A DNA stretch of 64,000 nucleotides from Chondrosia reniformis. Lineage: Eukaryota > Porifera > Demospongiae > Chondrillida > Chondrillidae. The DNA lies in contig OX359192.1 of NCBI GenBank assembly GCA_947172415.1, positions 126,501 through 190,500 of the forward strand. The letters are read 5' to 3'. The stretch's first letter is position 1, and every line of letters starts with the position of its first letter. The translations under genes and the position numbers were made by a program. Shown piece by piece: positions 1 through 11,626 of the stretch. A model generated the notes under the pieces. That model had not been told where the DNA came from, ran no database searches, and saw only the letters and a list, made by a program, of their open reading frames with translations.

Positions 1-85
1 ATTAGCAATTGAATTTTATACATTTTTTGCTAAATTATTCAAAACATTTCTATGAGTTCTAATTGTTGCCCTCCTGAATACACAG

Positions 86-2908
86 ACTAGACCAAGCACT
101 CCCAACCTGAATGCAAAGGAGGCGTGGAGAATGGGCTATACTGGACTGGGATCAGTAGTGACTATAGTGGACGATGGTGAGCGTAGTAACTGGTACAGCT
201 GGTGAAATGGTTTTGAAACTGATTTCCTTTTCCTAGGTTTGGAATGGAAACATGAAGATTTGAAAAGGAATTATGTACGTAAGGAAAAATTACATTTTAT
301 ATAGAAAATGAAACTTTCAATGTGTTTAATGTAGTTAAAAGGGAATTAATTAAATATCAATCATAAAGCCATAGATGTTTTTGGGAAACATATCATTACA
401 TTTGTAATGTTAACTGCTGTAACTTGGGGTTGGCCATTTGGTGCCAGTGTAATCGTGTTCCATTCTAATATGTCTGCTTGTGTTAGGATCCGGAGGCATG
501 TTACGACTTTAACAGTCATGACAGTGATCCCACCCCCCGCTACGATCCAACCAATGAGAACAAGCATGGGACCAGGTGTGCCGGCGAGGTGGCCGCACTG
601 AAGAATGACATTTGTACAGTTGGGATTGCCTACAATGCCAGTATTGGAGGTACATGGGGCCCCTGGCTACTTGTACATTGGGCCTGTATGACCTTTGGTA
701 CTTTGACCTTTGACTTCTAGGGATACGTATGTTGGATGGAGATGTCACTGATGCAGTAGAGGGGAATTCCCTTGGGTTCCGTCAGGACCATATTGACATA
801 TATAGCTCCTCCTGGGGACCAGATGACGATGGCCAGACTGTTGATGGACCAGGATTGCTTGCCAAAAAGGCCTTCCAAAATGGAGTTGGGAATGTAAGCA
901 CTTTATACTATGGCAATGCCATACAAACATGTACTAATGTTCAGTTCTAATACCTTAAAAGTGTAGGTCATTTCAAATTGAATAATTAACCAAACTGGTT
1001 TCAATTATCTCTCCTGTAGGGTAGGGACGGGAAGGGAAGTATATTTGTATGGGCTTCTGGGAATGGTGGATCGGCAGGAGACAGTTGCAGCTGCGATGGC
1101 TATGTAGTGTCGCCATTCACAATAGCCATCGGAGCTGTGCAACAAAATGGTGCAATGCCTTGGTATGCTGAGGAGTGCCCCGCCCTCATGGCAGTCACAC
1201 CCAGCAGTGGAGGTGGATCACAGGGCTCCATAGTGAGTACATCTTTAATAATCACAGTTTGCAAGCAGTGTCTCCAAATATGGCTGCCTGTCATTTGTAG
1301 AGTACAACTGACATTCGACACAAGTGCACTGATTATCACACTGGTACGAGCGCTGCTGCTCCTCTGGCTGCCGGCGTCATAGCCCTAGCCCTGCAGGCCA
1401 AGTGAGTGCCACCTGTTACCATGACAACCTTACCATACTGCCATAGCAACCTGAACATGTTATCATTGTGATAATGTTACCGTAGAAACCTGTAACAGCC
1501 TATGACAGTACATTAGCGTAGCAATCGGATAGTGATACAAGGAAACCCAATTGTGTTACCATAGCAATGTACTATTAAGGTAGCATTTGACTTTGTTCAT
1601 GTAGACCTGACTTGACTTGGAGAGATGTTCAGTACATTCTGGCTCTGACTTCAAAACTAGATTCACTTCACTCTCAATCCATTCTGACTAACGGAGCTGG
1701 TTTGAAATACAGTCATCAATTTGGGTTTGGGCTCATAGATGCTGGTGCAGTGGTCAACAGAGCTCTCCATTGGACCACAGTACCTGAACAGATGACTTGC
1801 ACTTTGACCTCCTCAGATACTCCAAAGTACGTACATACATATGTCAGTTACCCCTTCTGTGTGTGCTGAGTTTGAAAGGTTCACCATTGCATCAATTAGT
1901 TTATAGTGGTGTGCTGATGTTTGTTAGATGAAGTTGTGATAGAATGTGTGGTCACAAAGTGACTCTTCTCTTCCTCTTAGGGAAGTGGTTGATAGCGAAG
2001 TTGTTTTGACTCTGTCAGTTGAGAATTGTGACATTACCTATTTGGAGCATGTTATTGCTGAAGTGTCCATCTCCCTGATGTCAGGCCGTCGCCGCGGTCA
2101 TGTTTCAATGGAACTCACATCACCAAGTGCCACAAAATCAGTTTTGTTGAAAAGGCGGAATCGTGACTCCAAGACAACTGGATTTGATAAATGGCCTTTT
2201 ATGACTGTAGCCAATTGGGGAGAAAACCCAAATGGAAAGTGGGAATTGAAGGTATCAACAGTGAGTGGAGCTGTACTAATAGTGGACCAGTTTGAGTTGC
2301 GGCTTCATGGGACGTATGGTATGCCAGTGTCAGTACAGAGGATCCCGCGACAGTGTGATCCACTGTGTGCTGATGGGTGTGCGGCTGCTGGCCCTAGTTA
2401 CTGTGACAACTGCAAGGTCCTACGTGTGGAGCAGACCAGAGAATGTGTGAAGGCGTGCCCTGAGGGGTACATTGAGGAGAAACAAGTTTGCCGGAGAAAC
2501 TGTTCAGTAGTGAATTGTTCAAGTGAGACAGTAACCCCAACAGACTCAGTGACAGTGTCACCCAAAGCAGACACACCCTCTTCTAATGGTCCAAACCACA
2601 CCCACCCTGAGTCCAAAGGCCACACCCACCCCGAGTCCAAAGGCCACACCCACCCTGAGTCCAAAGGCCACACCCACCCTACATCCCAGCCCACAGTTGA
2701 CTCAGTTAGCCCCGGAGATGTATCAGTTGCATCAACTGTTATAATTATACTGTTGATAGTGGTACTAGTTTTAATTGCAGGGGTTCTACTCATTGCTGTG
2801 ATGTTTGGGTACAAGTATACAAAGCGTTCAAAGTTTCAATACAACAAGATTATCAGACCCGAGGATATGACAGACAGTGAGGAGGAAGTTATTGTGCATC
2901 AACAATAG
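86..2908 (+). CDS. Furin-like proprotein convertase (subtilisin/kexin type), 5' end missing
   Basis: Calcium-dependent serine endoprotease of the secretory pathway that cuts proproteins after basic residues. Exons read in frame: 86-176, 237-274, 487-649, 721-893, 1020-1232, 1301-1401, 1605-1826, 1981-2908 (642 residues). The catalytic residues are visible: Asp in VTIVDDG (near 170), His in HGTRCAGE (565-567), oxyanion Asn in WASGNGG (1062-1064) and Ser in GTSAAAP (1349-1351). [10 protein letters not shown] and [11 protein letters not shown] match furin closely. A P domain and a short Cys-rich segment follow. Next come a His/Pro linker with repeated HTHPESKG, one transmembrane helix (about 2725-2805) and a cytoplasmic tail with an acidic DSEEE cluster, like the furin trans-Golgi sorting signal. 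The signal peptide and prodomain lie upstream of the window. The gene converges on CCT3. The family is certain; which PCSK member is inferred. Confidence 0.93.
2600..2685 (+). repeat. In-frame 24-bp tandem repeat in the convertase juxtamembrane linker
   Basis: About three and a half copies of a 24-bp unit coding HTHPESKG lie just before the transmembrane helix of the furin-like protein. The unit length keeps the frame. It makes the linker rich in His and Pro. Confidence 0.8.
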
Positions 2909-3172
2909 ATTACTTAACATTGAAGTCTCTTAACTCTAAATTTATTTTATTTCCTCAATCTTTGGATGTCTACTACATTTCCATATTTGGTCTAATATTA
3001 GTTACATGTGTTTACATACAGTGTAGTTATATACAAGACAACTTCCTCCACAGGAGATACTGTCCCTACGATTGGTTGAATGATACACAGAGTTACAAAC
3101 ACATTTCATGAGCATATGTATATTGTTAAATGTTCCATTCACTAGTTGTATAATGCACTGAAATTACAAGAA

Positions 3173-6100
3173 CTAAAAGTCAGTGATTGAAGTTGGTCCA
3201 TCCTCAACTGTCGGCTTCTTATCCTTCTTATTACCTGATACAATATCATCAATACGAAGCAACAAAATGGCCGTCTACAGAGAGAAAGGGAGGGAGGTGG
3301 GATCATAATTAGAGTACAAAGGTCACCAAGCTGACCCACTTCAATTGCACTCTTGTACGTTTGCACTTTCACAGCCAGTGGATCCCACACTCCGAGTTCC
3401 TTCATGTCTGCTACGACGCCTCTCTCCCCATCTATCCCCCAGGTGCTATTCCCTTGTGTAGCATGTTTGGCCTATTATTAGAACAATAGTCACTGATATT
3501 CAGGGTAACCAGAGGAGGAGTGGTCTCTAAGCCCCACCAACTTACCCTGAGAGCTGTGAGAACTCGAATAGAGTTGCCTCCACAATTCTGTATTAGGGTC
3601 CGCGGGATCACTTCAAGGGCTCTAGCCACAGCCCTGTACGGCCACTGCTGGACTCCAGCCACACTCTTGGCTTTATCATTTAGGACCTGAGCTAATGCCA
3701 TTTCTGCAGCTCCGCCTCCAGGTAATAAGTAGGGATCTACCATTATATTTCTGGCCACCTGCATGGCATCTAACAGATTTCTCTCAATCTATAGAGACAT
3801 GCAGCAAATAGCAAATGCCATACAAAGTGCCAGTCAGTATACTAGCTATAAAACATTGATATACAGAGTTATACAAACCTCATCCACTGATAGTTATACT
3901 AAGATATACAGAGTTATACAAACCTCATCCACTGATAATTATACATTGATATACAGAGTTATACAAACCTCATCCACTGATAGTTATACTAAGGTATACA
4001 GAGTTATACAAACCTCATTTAAAATGTCTTTGCTGGCTCCCCGTAGCACAATTGTACAAGCCTTAGGATCCTTGCACTGCACAAGATATGTGAAGTAATC
4101 ATCACCAATCTTCTTTATCTCAAACAAACCACAACCAGTTCCAATATCTGCCTCCTTCAGCTCATCCGTTCTGTTCACTATACGAGCTCCTACTGCCCTG
4201 TATTAGAGGAAGACACACTTTATAGCAGATGTGCTAACCAGAAGAAGAAATTGCTAACTGGGCCTAAGTAGGGATAGGCCACCATTTGGTTACGCAATCA
4301 CTGTTTATGGACTGACCGTGCCATTCTATTGTTGTCTGTCTTTTTGACTCTTCTGATGCAAGAAATGTTGTGTTTCAGTAGAAAGTGTTGCGCAAGGTCC
4401 GACACACCTTTTTCTGTTATGACCAAGTCTGGCTTCACGGCAATGATGTCATCGCACAGCTTACGAACATAGTCCTCCTCCAACTGAAGAATCTTGGCAA
4501 AGTCTTCTTCATGCTTGATTTCAATATTTGTCTGATTGAGACGAGACACATGCATTTAGCTGACATTGCACACTTGTCTATTAAGGGAAGTCCCCCACCA
4601 GTTCTTACCATGCTTTCTCCCTTCTTAAACTCCAATGTGCAGTCCAGAAGCACTATTCTAGGATTCTCAATTCTCCTAAAGTTGTAAGAAACAACATCAA
4701 CTGATGTCCAACTCGACAGCTAAGAAGTGTAAGGTACATACCTTCTCATTTTAGCGTGAACCACATCTTTACCGACCATTACTCCGTTCAGGACACAGCA
4801 ATCTTCAATGGCACCTCCAGGAATCTTCTCTATCCTTGCATAGCGCTTGATGTCAATCTCCTTTCGACCATTCTCTTCTAAAGTAACTGTCCTTACAGCA
4901 TTCAGTGCTATCTCACAAGCTAAACTGGACCTGATATAGTAGTGAGGGAAAGTGGAGTGGAGGGGAGGGGAGGGGGATAGAGAGTGGAGGGGAGGGGGAT
5001 AGAGAGTGGAGGGGAGGGGGATAGAGAGTGGAGGGGAGAGGGAGAGGGATAGAGAGTGGAGGGGAGAGGGAGGGGGATAGAGAGTGGAGGGGAGGGGAGG
5101 GGGATAGAGAGTGGAGGGGAGGGGGATAGAGAGTGGAGGGGAGAGGGAGAGGGATAGAGAGTGGAGGGGAGGGGGATAGAGAGTGGAGGGGAGAGGGATA
5201 GAGAGTGGAGGGGAGGGGGATAGAGAGTGGAGGGGAGGGGGATAGAGAGTGGAGGGGAGAGGGAGGGGGATAGAGAGTGGAGGTGAGGGGGATAGAGAGT
5301 GGAGGGGAGGGGGATAGAGAGTGGAGGGGAGAGGGAGGGGGATAGAGAGTGGAGGGGAGAGGGAGGGGGATAGAGAGTGGAGGGGAGAGGGAGGGGGATA
5401 GAGAGTGGAGGGGAGAGGGAGGGGGATAGAGAGTGGAGGGGAGAGGGAGGGGGATAGAGAGTGGAGGGGAGAGGGAGGGGGATAGAGAGTGGAGGGGAGA
5501 GGGAGGGGGATAGAGAGTGGAGGGGAGAGGGAGGGGGATAGAGAGTGGAGGGGAGAGGGAGGGGGATAGAGAGTGGAGGGGAGAGGGAGGGGGATAGAGA
5601 GTGGAGGGGAGAGGGAGGGGGATAGAGAGTGGAGGGGAGAGGGAGGGGGATAGAGAGTGGAGGGGAGAGGGAGGGGGATAGAGAGTGGAGGTGAGGGAGA
5701 GGGGGATAGAGAGTGGAGGGGAGAGGGAGGGGGATAGAGAGTGGAGGGGAGAGGGAGGGGGATAGAGAGTGGAGGGGAGAGGAAGACGGAGATGACAATT
5801 ACTGACTAACCACTAACCATTTCTTTAAGAATTTTGTTCCAATTGTACTGTTAATAACATTAATAACTTGTTCTTTATTTTCTAAATCAACTTTCACACT
5901 AATAAATAAAACGATATATATAATCAGGTATCACTTGTTGTCATAGTAACACTTACCTCAAATTGTCCTTGGCATGTGCCACTAGGTCGTCCAAGGCCTG
6001 CCTGAAAGCAGCTATGATAACAGTCGGATGCATCTGCTGTTCCAGGAATGGTTCAGCTACCGTGAGCATCTCACCAGCTGTAAGGGGAACAGGAAGTGCT

Positions 6101-6816
6101 TGATTGACAGGAAGTGCATCATGTGAACATGCTCACCAAGGACTATGACAGAGGTGGTACCATCGCCCACTTCCTCGTCCTGTGTTCGACTTATCTCAAT
6201 AATGGACTTGGCAGCAGGGTGTTGCACCTGTATCTACAGGGGGCGGGGCAGGGGGAGGAGTAGGAGGGCCAAACCAACAACCAGAAATGGCTTACTTCTC
6301 TTAAAATTGCATTTCCATCATTGGTCATCACAATCCCTCCCATAGGGTCCATTAACATCTACACACACACAAACACAACTGATGACACACACAAACACAA
6401 GTGGATGGATTGCACACCTTTAGCATTGCTCTGGGTCCTAGACAGGTTCTGATGACATCTGCAATGGTCTGAGTGACATACAGAACAGAACAGGTAAACT
6501 ATCCAGTCTACACTGCACAGCTGCTATCACGCACACACAAACGCTAGATATAGCAGTCATCAACAAATTAACACTTCAGAAATGTTCTCTAGAATTGCAG
6601 ACGGCTCTAATTTTTAGATCGCTAAGCGCATACCTTTGCTGCCTGAATATTCCCTAACTGCGCCTTCCTACCAGTCTCGCGCTTCGTATTCGCATCTACG
6701 GGGGAAATCAAGTTAACAGTGCCGTAGCTTGCATGGTGGAGGAGACGCGAGCATTCTGCCCTTCCAAAACTACACTCACTTAGCACCAGTACTGGACCGG
6801 GGCCACCTCGATGCAT
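3173..6816 (-). CDS. CCT3: T-complex protein 1 subunit gamma (CCT3)
   Basis: Subunit gamma of the cytosolic TRiC/CCT chaperonin, which folds actin, tubulin and other proteins using ATP. Fourteen exons join in frame (6780-6816, 6634-6695, 6418-6468, 6296-6358, 6137-6233, 5957-6077, 5818-5898, 4742-4930, 4609-4675, 4317-4531, 4014-4197, 3546-3788, 3340-3471, 3173-3274) to give 547 residues; human CCT3 has 545. Group II chaperonin motifs are present: [31 protein letters not shown] and [19 protein letters not shown]-type and WPYRAVA segments are gamma-specific. The start is the ATG of [12 protein letters not shown]. The small exon 5818-5898 (VKVDLENKE...) falls outside every long reading frame but is needed for continuity. 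Two introns carry minisatellites (see repeats). The gene diverges from RPL36. Confidence 0.97.
3861..4016 (-). repeat. 45-bp minisatellite (4 copies) that contains the CCT3 splice donor
   Basis: Four copies start at about 3861, 3906, 3951 and 3996. Each contains the plus-strand string TTATACAAACCTCAT, which on the minus strand is ATGAG|GTTTGTATAA. In the last copy this is the real donor of the CCT3 exon 4014-4197. Confidence 0.85.
4948..5785 (-). repeat. Purine-rich minisatellite in a CCT3 intron
   Basis: About 840 bp of GGGGATAGAGAGTGGAGG units, each followed by a variable run of GGAGAGGGA blocks. It fills most of the intron between exons 4742-4930 and 5818-5898. It ends about 20 nt from the acceptor, on the upstream (intron) side of exon 4742-4930. 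The long pseudo-ORF across it is only a Ser/Pro/Leu readout of the repeat. Confidence 0.95.
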
Positions 6817-7025
6817 CTTTGCTGTAAGTTTTCTGCTGTGGAATATTCAGGAATCGCGCCACGTGGGTAACTTCATGCGCATGCGCAGAATCACGTTTCC
6901 ATATTCTCCAAGACGCAGGGTAAGTTACCAAATTTGAATCAGTGCAATCTTCATTGACCAAATTCTGTTTTAGCAAAATCAAAATATTGTTTGTATTTTA
7001 AAGTCTTTTCTTGTAAATTTATAGA
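6817..7025. promoter_or_regulatory. Shared CCT3/RPL36 bidirectional promoter with NRF1-type palindrome and E-box
   Basis: Only 209 bp separate the CCT3 and RPL36 start codons, which point away from each other. The gap holds TGCGCATGCGCA (6876-6887), a perfect match to the NRF1 palindrome YGCGCAYGCGCR, and CACGTG (6860-6865). Sites were read by eye; function is inferred from NRF1 control of housekeeping genes in animals. Confidence 0.6.
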
Positions 7026-7606
7026 ATGGGCGTAACGCACGAGTTAGCAATAGGTTTAAACAAAGGTCACAAAGTGACTAAGCTAGAAAGGAAACCGCGT
7101 CCTTCCAGAAATAAAGGAGTGAGTCTTTGTTACGAGCTTTTCTTATGTTGATATTTACTAATGATGCGAATGTTTCTGTTTTTGTAGCGCTTAAACAAAA
7201 GGGTCAAGTTTATCAGAGATGTGATAAAGGAAGTGACAGGATTGGCGCCCTATGAAAAGCGAATGATTGAACTGCTGCGCGTTGGAAAGGATAAAAGAGC
7301 ATTAAAATTTGCAAAGAAAAGAGTTAGTTTCCATCGAGTGTCATTCAGAAGTATTCAGAATTCTGAAATATATTTGCTTCATATACGTAATTAAAAGACA
7401 TGTAAAACTGTAGCTCTATCCATTAAGTCATAATCAAGCACGTGTTCCATCTGTAGCGCATTAGCAAGTTATTTTGTGCATGCTACTACATCAACTAACT
7501 CTTCCTATTCCTCCAGTTGGGTGGCCACATCCGAGCAAAGAGAAAGAGGGAGGACATGCAGGCTGTCATACAGATGCAGAGGAAGGCACAGACACAAAAG
7601 CAGTAA
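7026..7606 (+). CDS. RPL36: 60S ribosomal protein L36 (eL36)
   Basis: Structural protein of the large cytosolic ribosomal subunit. Three exons (7026-7118, 7188-7322, 7517-7606) give exactly 105 residues, the same as human RPL36. Family signatures are clear: [12 protein letters not shown]-like [13 protein letters not shown] at the N-terminus, [22 protein letters not shown] in the middle and [11 protein letters not shown] near the end. It is Lys/Arg-rich throughout. Ribosomal-protein introns often host snoRNAs. I looked in both introns (7119-7187 and 7323-7516) and saw no convincing C/D or H/ACA pair. It shares its promoter region with CCT3, and N-WASP follows 215 bp downstream. Confidence 0.98.
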
Positions 7607-7821
7607 ACTTGTTTCAGAATATTGTAATTTACATGTGAAATGATTTTAAAAGAGACTCAGCGAATAAAGGGTAGGTCCATAGCATGCTTACTTTTTGCGA
7701 GATTTTTCGTTCTGGTGCGTGATACACGAATCGACAATTCAGTCACGTTACAAGGCGGAAGCCATATTTCTGGCCAGTCATATAACAGTGCATATTGCGG
7801 TCTGAGAGGTGTGCGGTAGAC

Positions 7822-10800
7822 ATGTCTCAGAAGGGACCAGCTACGAACGAGCCGAGCAACTTGCTTACCAAAGAAGAGAATGACATTATTTTCACAGTTT
7901 TAGGGCACAAGCGACAGGCAAGTTTAAAGTTTTGTAATTAGAGCGGCCTAGATGTCAATTTCCTCCTCTCCCTCGCCTCTTTCTATAGTCCAAAGCGACT
8001 ACTGTAGCGCAAGTTTATAAGAGCGAAGGAAGAAGTTGGAGCAAGCACAAGACTGGAGTGATTTGTTTCGTCAAGGACAACCCAAAGAAGTCTTACTACA
8101 TCAGACTAGTAGATCTGACGGTTAGTTTATATGAAAGCTTTAATTTAAGTGGATCACAAAATAGAGCGAAATCCTTTAATCCTTCACGAGCTTTCTCTGC
8201 CCTCAGACAATTTAATGTGGTCTTGGCCCAGTAATCTAAAGGTCTGTATATCTAATAAACGATGAATAGTGTAGTGGTTGATATAGTGTAGTCAACCACT
8301 TTCAGTATTACCTTTGTATTGTAACAATGGAATGACCCTGCTTGTGTATGGTGGAGTACTGTGAGGTGCTACCTCAGATGAGTCAATGATCTCTGTGTAA
8401 TGGCATTGAATTGTGTACATATGTGTGTGTGAGTCTGTTAATTGGTTTGAATTTTCAAATGGATGGTTAATACTCACTCCCTAATGTGTTTAATAGCCAC
8501 GCCAACTGCTTGATTGAAGGATACCACATTAAACATCTGCTAAATTAATACTAGCCTTGAAGTCTATGTACCTGTATTTAAATTAAATCTTTATCAGTCC
8601 CGAGTGTCTTGATTGAGAATTAAGAAACTTATTTTATCTAATTTTATTAATAAAAGTTTGGCATGGGAACTTTTCATCAGCTGTCAGCTTCATCCTTGCC
8701 TAACAATAGCTCAACTTGTGATGTATTTTCTACATATCAACAGTTCCCCAACACAGCCTATATACAGTACTCCCCAACACAGCCTATATACAGTACTCCC
8801 CAACACAGCCTGTATACAGTACTCCCCAACACAGCCTGTATACAGTACTCCCCAACACAGCCTGTATACAGTACTCCCCAACACAGCCTGTATACAGTAC
8901 TCCCCAACACAGCCAGTATACAGTACTCCCCAACACAGCCTGTATACAGTACTCCCCAACACAGCCTGTATACAGTACTCCCCAACACAGCCAGTATACA
9001 GTACTCCCCAACACAGCCAGTATACAGTACTCCCCAACACAGCCAGTATACAGTACTCCCCAACACAGCCTATATACAGTACTCCCCAACACAGCCTATA
9101 TACAGTACTCCCCAACGCAGCCTGTATACAGTACTCCCCAACACAGCCTGTATACAGTACTCCCCAACACAGCCAGTATACAGTACTCCCCAACACAGCC
9201 AGTATACAGTACTCCCCAACACAGCCTATATACAGTACTCCCCAACACAGCCTATATACAGTACTCCCCAACGCAGCCTGTATACAGTACTCCCCAACAC
9301 AGCCTATATACAGTACTGCCCAACACAGCCAGTATACAGTACTCCCCAACACAGCCTGTATACAGTACTCCCCAACACAGCCTATATACAGTACTCCCCA
9401 ACACAGCCTATATACAGTACTCCCTATGAACTTCACATTTAGGTATCACCTTAAAAATTGTTGAAATAGAATATTATTATTAGTTTTCAAATTTTAGACA
9501 AAATCTGTTATATTTGAGCAAGAGTTGTATGACCAAATATGGTATAGGAAGGAGAGGCCATACTTTCATATATTCCCTGGAGATGTGAGTTACCATGGCA
9601 ACATATTGCCCACCTGACTCCTGCTATGAGATAACATTTGATGCAAATTTAGGAAGAGATGATTGGTCTAAACTTTGCAGATGGAATGGAGGCTAACAAG
9701 TTTTACGATGCGCTAATCACAAAGATTACAGAAAAGAAGCGGAGAGAAAGTGAGAAATGGCTGACATATCAGCCCACATTGTTTAAATATTTGCCTGCAG
9801 AGTTGAAGCTTCTTTATACATCCCAATAAACACCATTTTCAGTGTGCCATCACTGAGCACATGTCACTAATTGTACCTGTCTCTGATGTGCACAGCTCTG
9901 AAGAGAGATGTCTCATCCAGACCAAATCAAGTTGTACCTACTAGCAAGGATTCATCGGACCAAAACTTGTTTGCTGGAACTGGTGGTTTGTCTACAACAA
10001 GAAAAGAAGCTGTGAAAAAGAAAGGCAGAAAAAAGATTTCAAAATCTGATATTTCTGGTCCAAGCAACTTTGTGTGAGTGAGCTGTGATTGATGTTAATG
10101 TAGTTTAGAATATTAGGTCATTTCACATGGATGCTGTGGCAAGTATCACATATATATTTGTATACTATATGTACACATATATATACATATGGTACTGCAA
10201 CGAGACAGAAGGCTGATTGTATTAATTTACTAAGTTAATTGCTTTAGGTAGTACATCTACCAACATACGTTAGTCTTATCTTTGTACTTGTTTCTAGACA
10301 TTTGGCACATGTGGGATGGGATCCCAGCACTGGAACATTTGATGTAAGTTGGAAGTCACATGATGGTCACATGATGGTCACATGATGGTTGCCTATTCTC
10401 TCTGATAGAGTAATAACATTTCAAATGAGTGGAAGCGGCTCTTAGATACAGTCGGAGTGTCAGAGAACGATCTTCAAGACCAGGATACTGCACAATTTAT
10501 TCACAAGTTTGTGGAGGAGCATGGTGGTATTGAAGAGGCCATCCAACAGCTGGACGCCTCTCAGGGCCGACAGCCGCCACCACCTCCCACACGGACACAT
10601 TCAAGGGGACAGCCATCTCCAGTTACAAGTAGACAAGCTCCCCCTCCCCCTCCCTCTCGTCCTACTCCAGGGCTACCACCTTCCCCACCCAGCAGGGGTG
10701 GGCTACCTCCTCCACCTCCTCTCCCTACCGGCCCCCCTCCCCCGGGCCCTCCTAAGCCTCCCCCAAGTCATGGCAACAAGTCTCCAGCCACGCCTCCTTC

Positions 10801-11120
10801 TAATTCTGGTTCAGAAAGATCCTCACTTCTTGCTCAAATCAGAAAGGGAACACAGCTTCACAAGGTCAGTTGAGTGCATGCCAAATAAGGTCATTGAGTA
10901 GTGTGTCATGTGCTGTCAATCCTGTTAGGTGGATGAGAGTGACATCAATGACCGCTCGACAGTCAGTATGTCTGGAGGAGGCGCGTCCTCTGGAAAGGAG
11001 CTGGGAGGGATGGCTGGTGCACTTGCTAAAGCTTTGGCTTCTCGGCAGAATGCCATCCGAGGATCAGACGACAGCGATGATGACGATGAAGAGGAGGATG
11101 ACGATGACTGGGAAGATTAA
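7822..11120 (+). CDS. WASL: Neural Wiskott-Aldrich syndrome protein (N-WASP/WASL)
   Basis: Actin nucleation-promoting factor that links Cdc42 and phosphoinositide signals to Arp2/3. Exons 7822-7917, 7989-8120, 9498-9584, 9653-9749, 9896-10073, 10298-10343, 10409-10864 and 10929-11120 give 427 residues. Domain order: EVH1/WH1 (exons 1-4, ending near KKRRE), a basic stretch (KKKGRKKISK), a CRIB/GBD (SGPSNFVHLAHVGWD), an autoinhibitory helix (NDLQDQDTAQFIHKFVEEHG), a proline-rich region, one WH2 (SSLLAQIRKGTQLHKV), a central helix (ALAKALASRQNAI) and an acidic tail ending DDWED. Human N-WASP has two WH2 motifs; only one is visible here. Exon 1 ends CAG|GCAAGT, a GC-AG intron that is required to keep the EVH1 frame. 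Intron 2 is inflated by a 26-bp minisatellite. Confidence 0.96.
8746..9425 (+). repeat. 26-bp minisatellite in N-WASP intron 2
   Basis: About 26 copies of a 26-bp unit containing TACAGTACTCCCCAACACAG, with G/A/T variants at one or two positions. It lies between EVH1 exons 2 and 3, about 70 nt from the acceptor at 9497. Open frames across it on both strands are repeat artefacts. Confidence 0.95.
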
Positions 11121-11626
11121 TTAACTATTTGATAATTAAATATTGATTTACCAAATGTACGATATTATATAGTACGGAACGTGTTTGTGTGTGTCTTTAA
11201 ATAGAATGTTTGAATTACATAACTCTTACCTCTATTTCAATGTATTTATTCGAGATGTATAAAAGTGCACAGTGTATGCTATCATCAATAACTTTAATTG
11301 CCCAGCTATATATTCTATAATTAACTGTAATATTGTCTTCTCAACAATAGCTAGCTATTACGAGTCAGAGAAACAAACTGTCTCCAGCTGCCAGTCCCTC
11401 TTTACTAGAGTAGGAGTCCATTTTAAATGTCATGCAATAACTCACTCTGATTTACACAATTTGAATGAATGGGTGTTTGGTACAGAAAGAAAACATTGTC
11501 ATTTGAGAGGGACAGAAATGCTTACAAATCAAACAGCACAAACAATACAACGATCACGTGTCTGTCGTTCATTATTAAATATATATTTGAGGAAATGGAT
11601 CTGGAATTCAATAAATACAATTTCTG

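Noticed and set aside
361-748. Overlapping ORFs at the start of the window
   Set aside because: Shadow frames across the furin-like exons 487-649 and 721-893.
4920-5798. 292-residue minus-strand ORF rich in Ser/Pro/Leu
   Set aside because: It is a readout of a minisatellite inside a CCT3 intron; splicing removes it.
7119-7516. snoRNA hosted in RPL36 introns
   Set aside because: No paired C/D or H/ACA boxes with a supporting stem could be found by eye.
8613-9464. Long overlapping ORFs (up to 283 residues) on both strands
   Set aside because: Periodic translation of the 26-bp N-WASP intron repeat, open in several frames at once.
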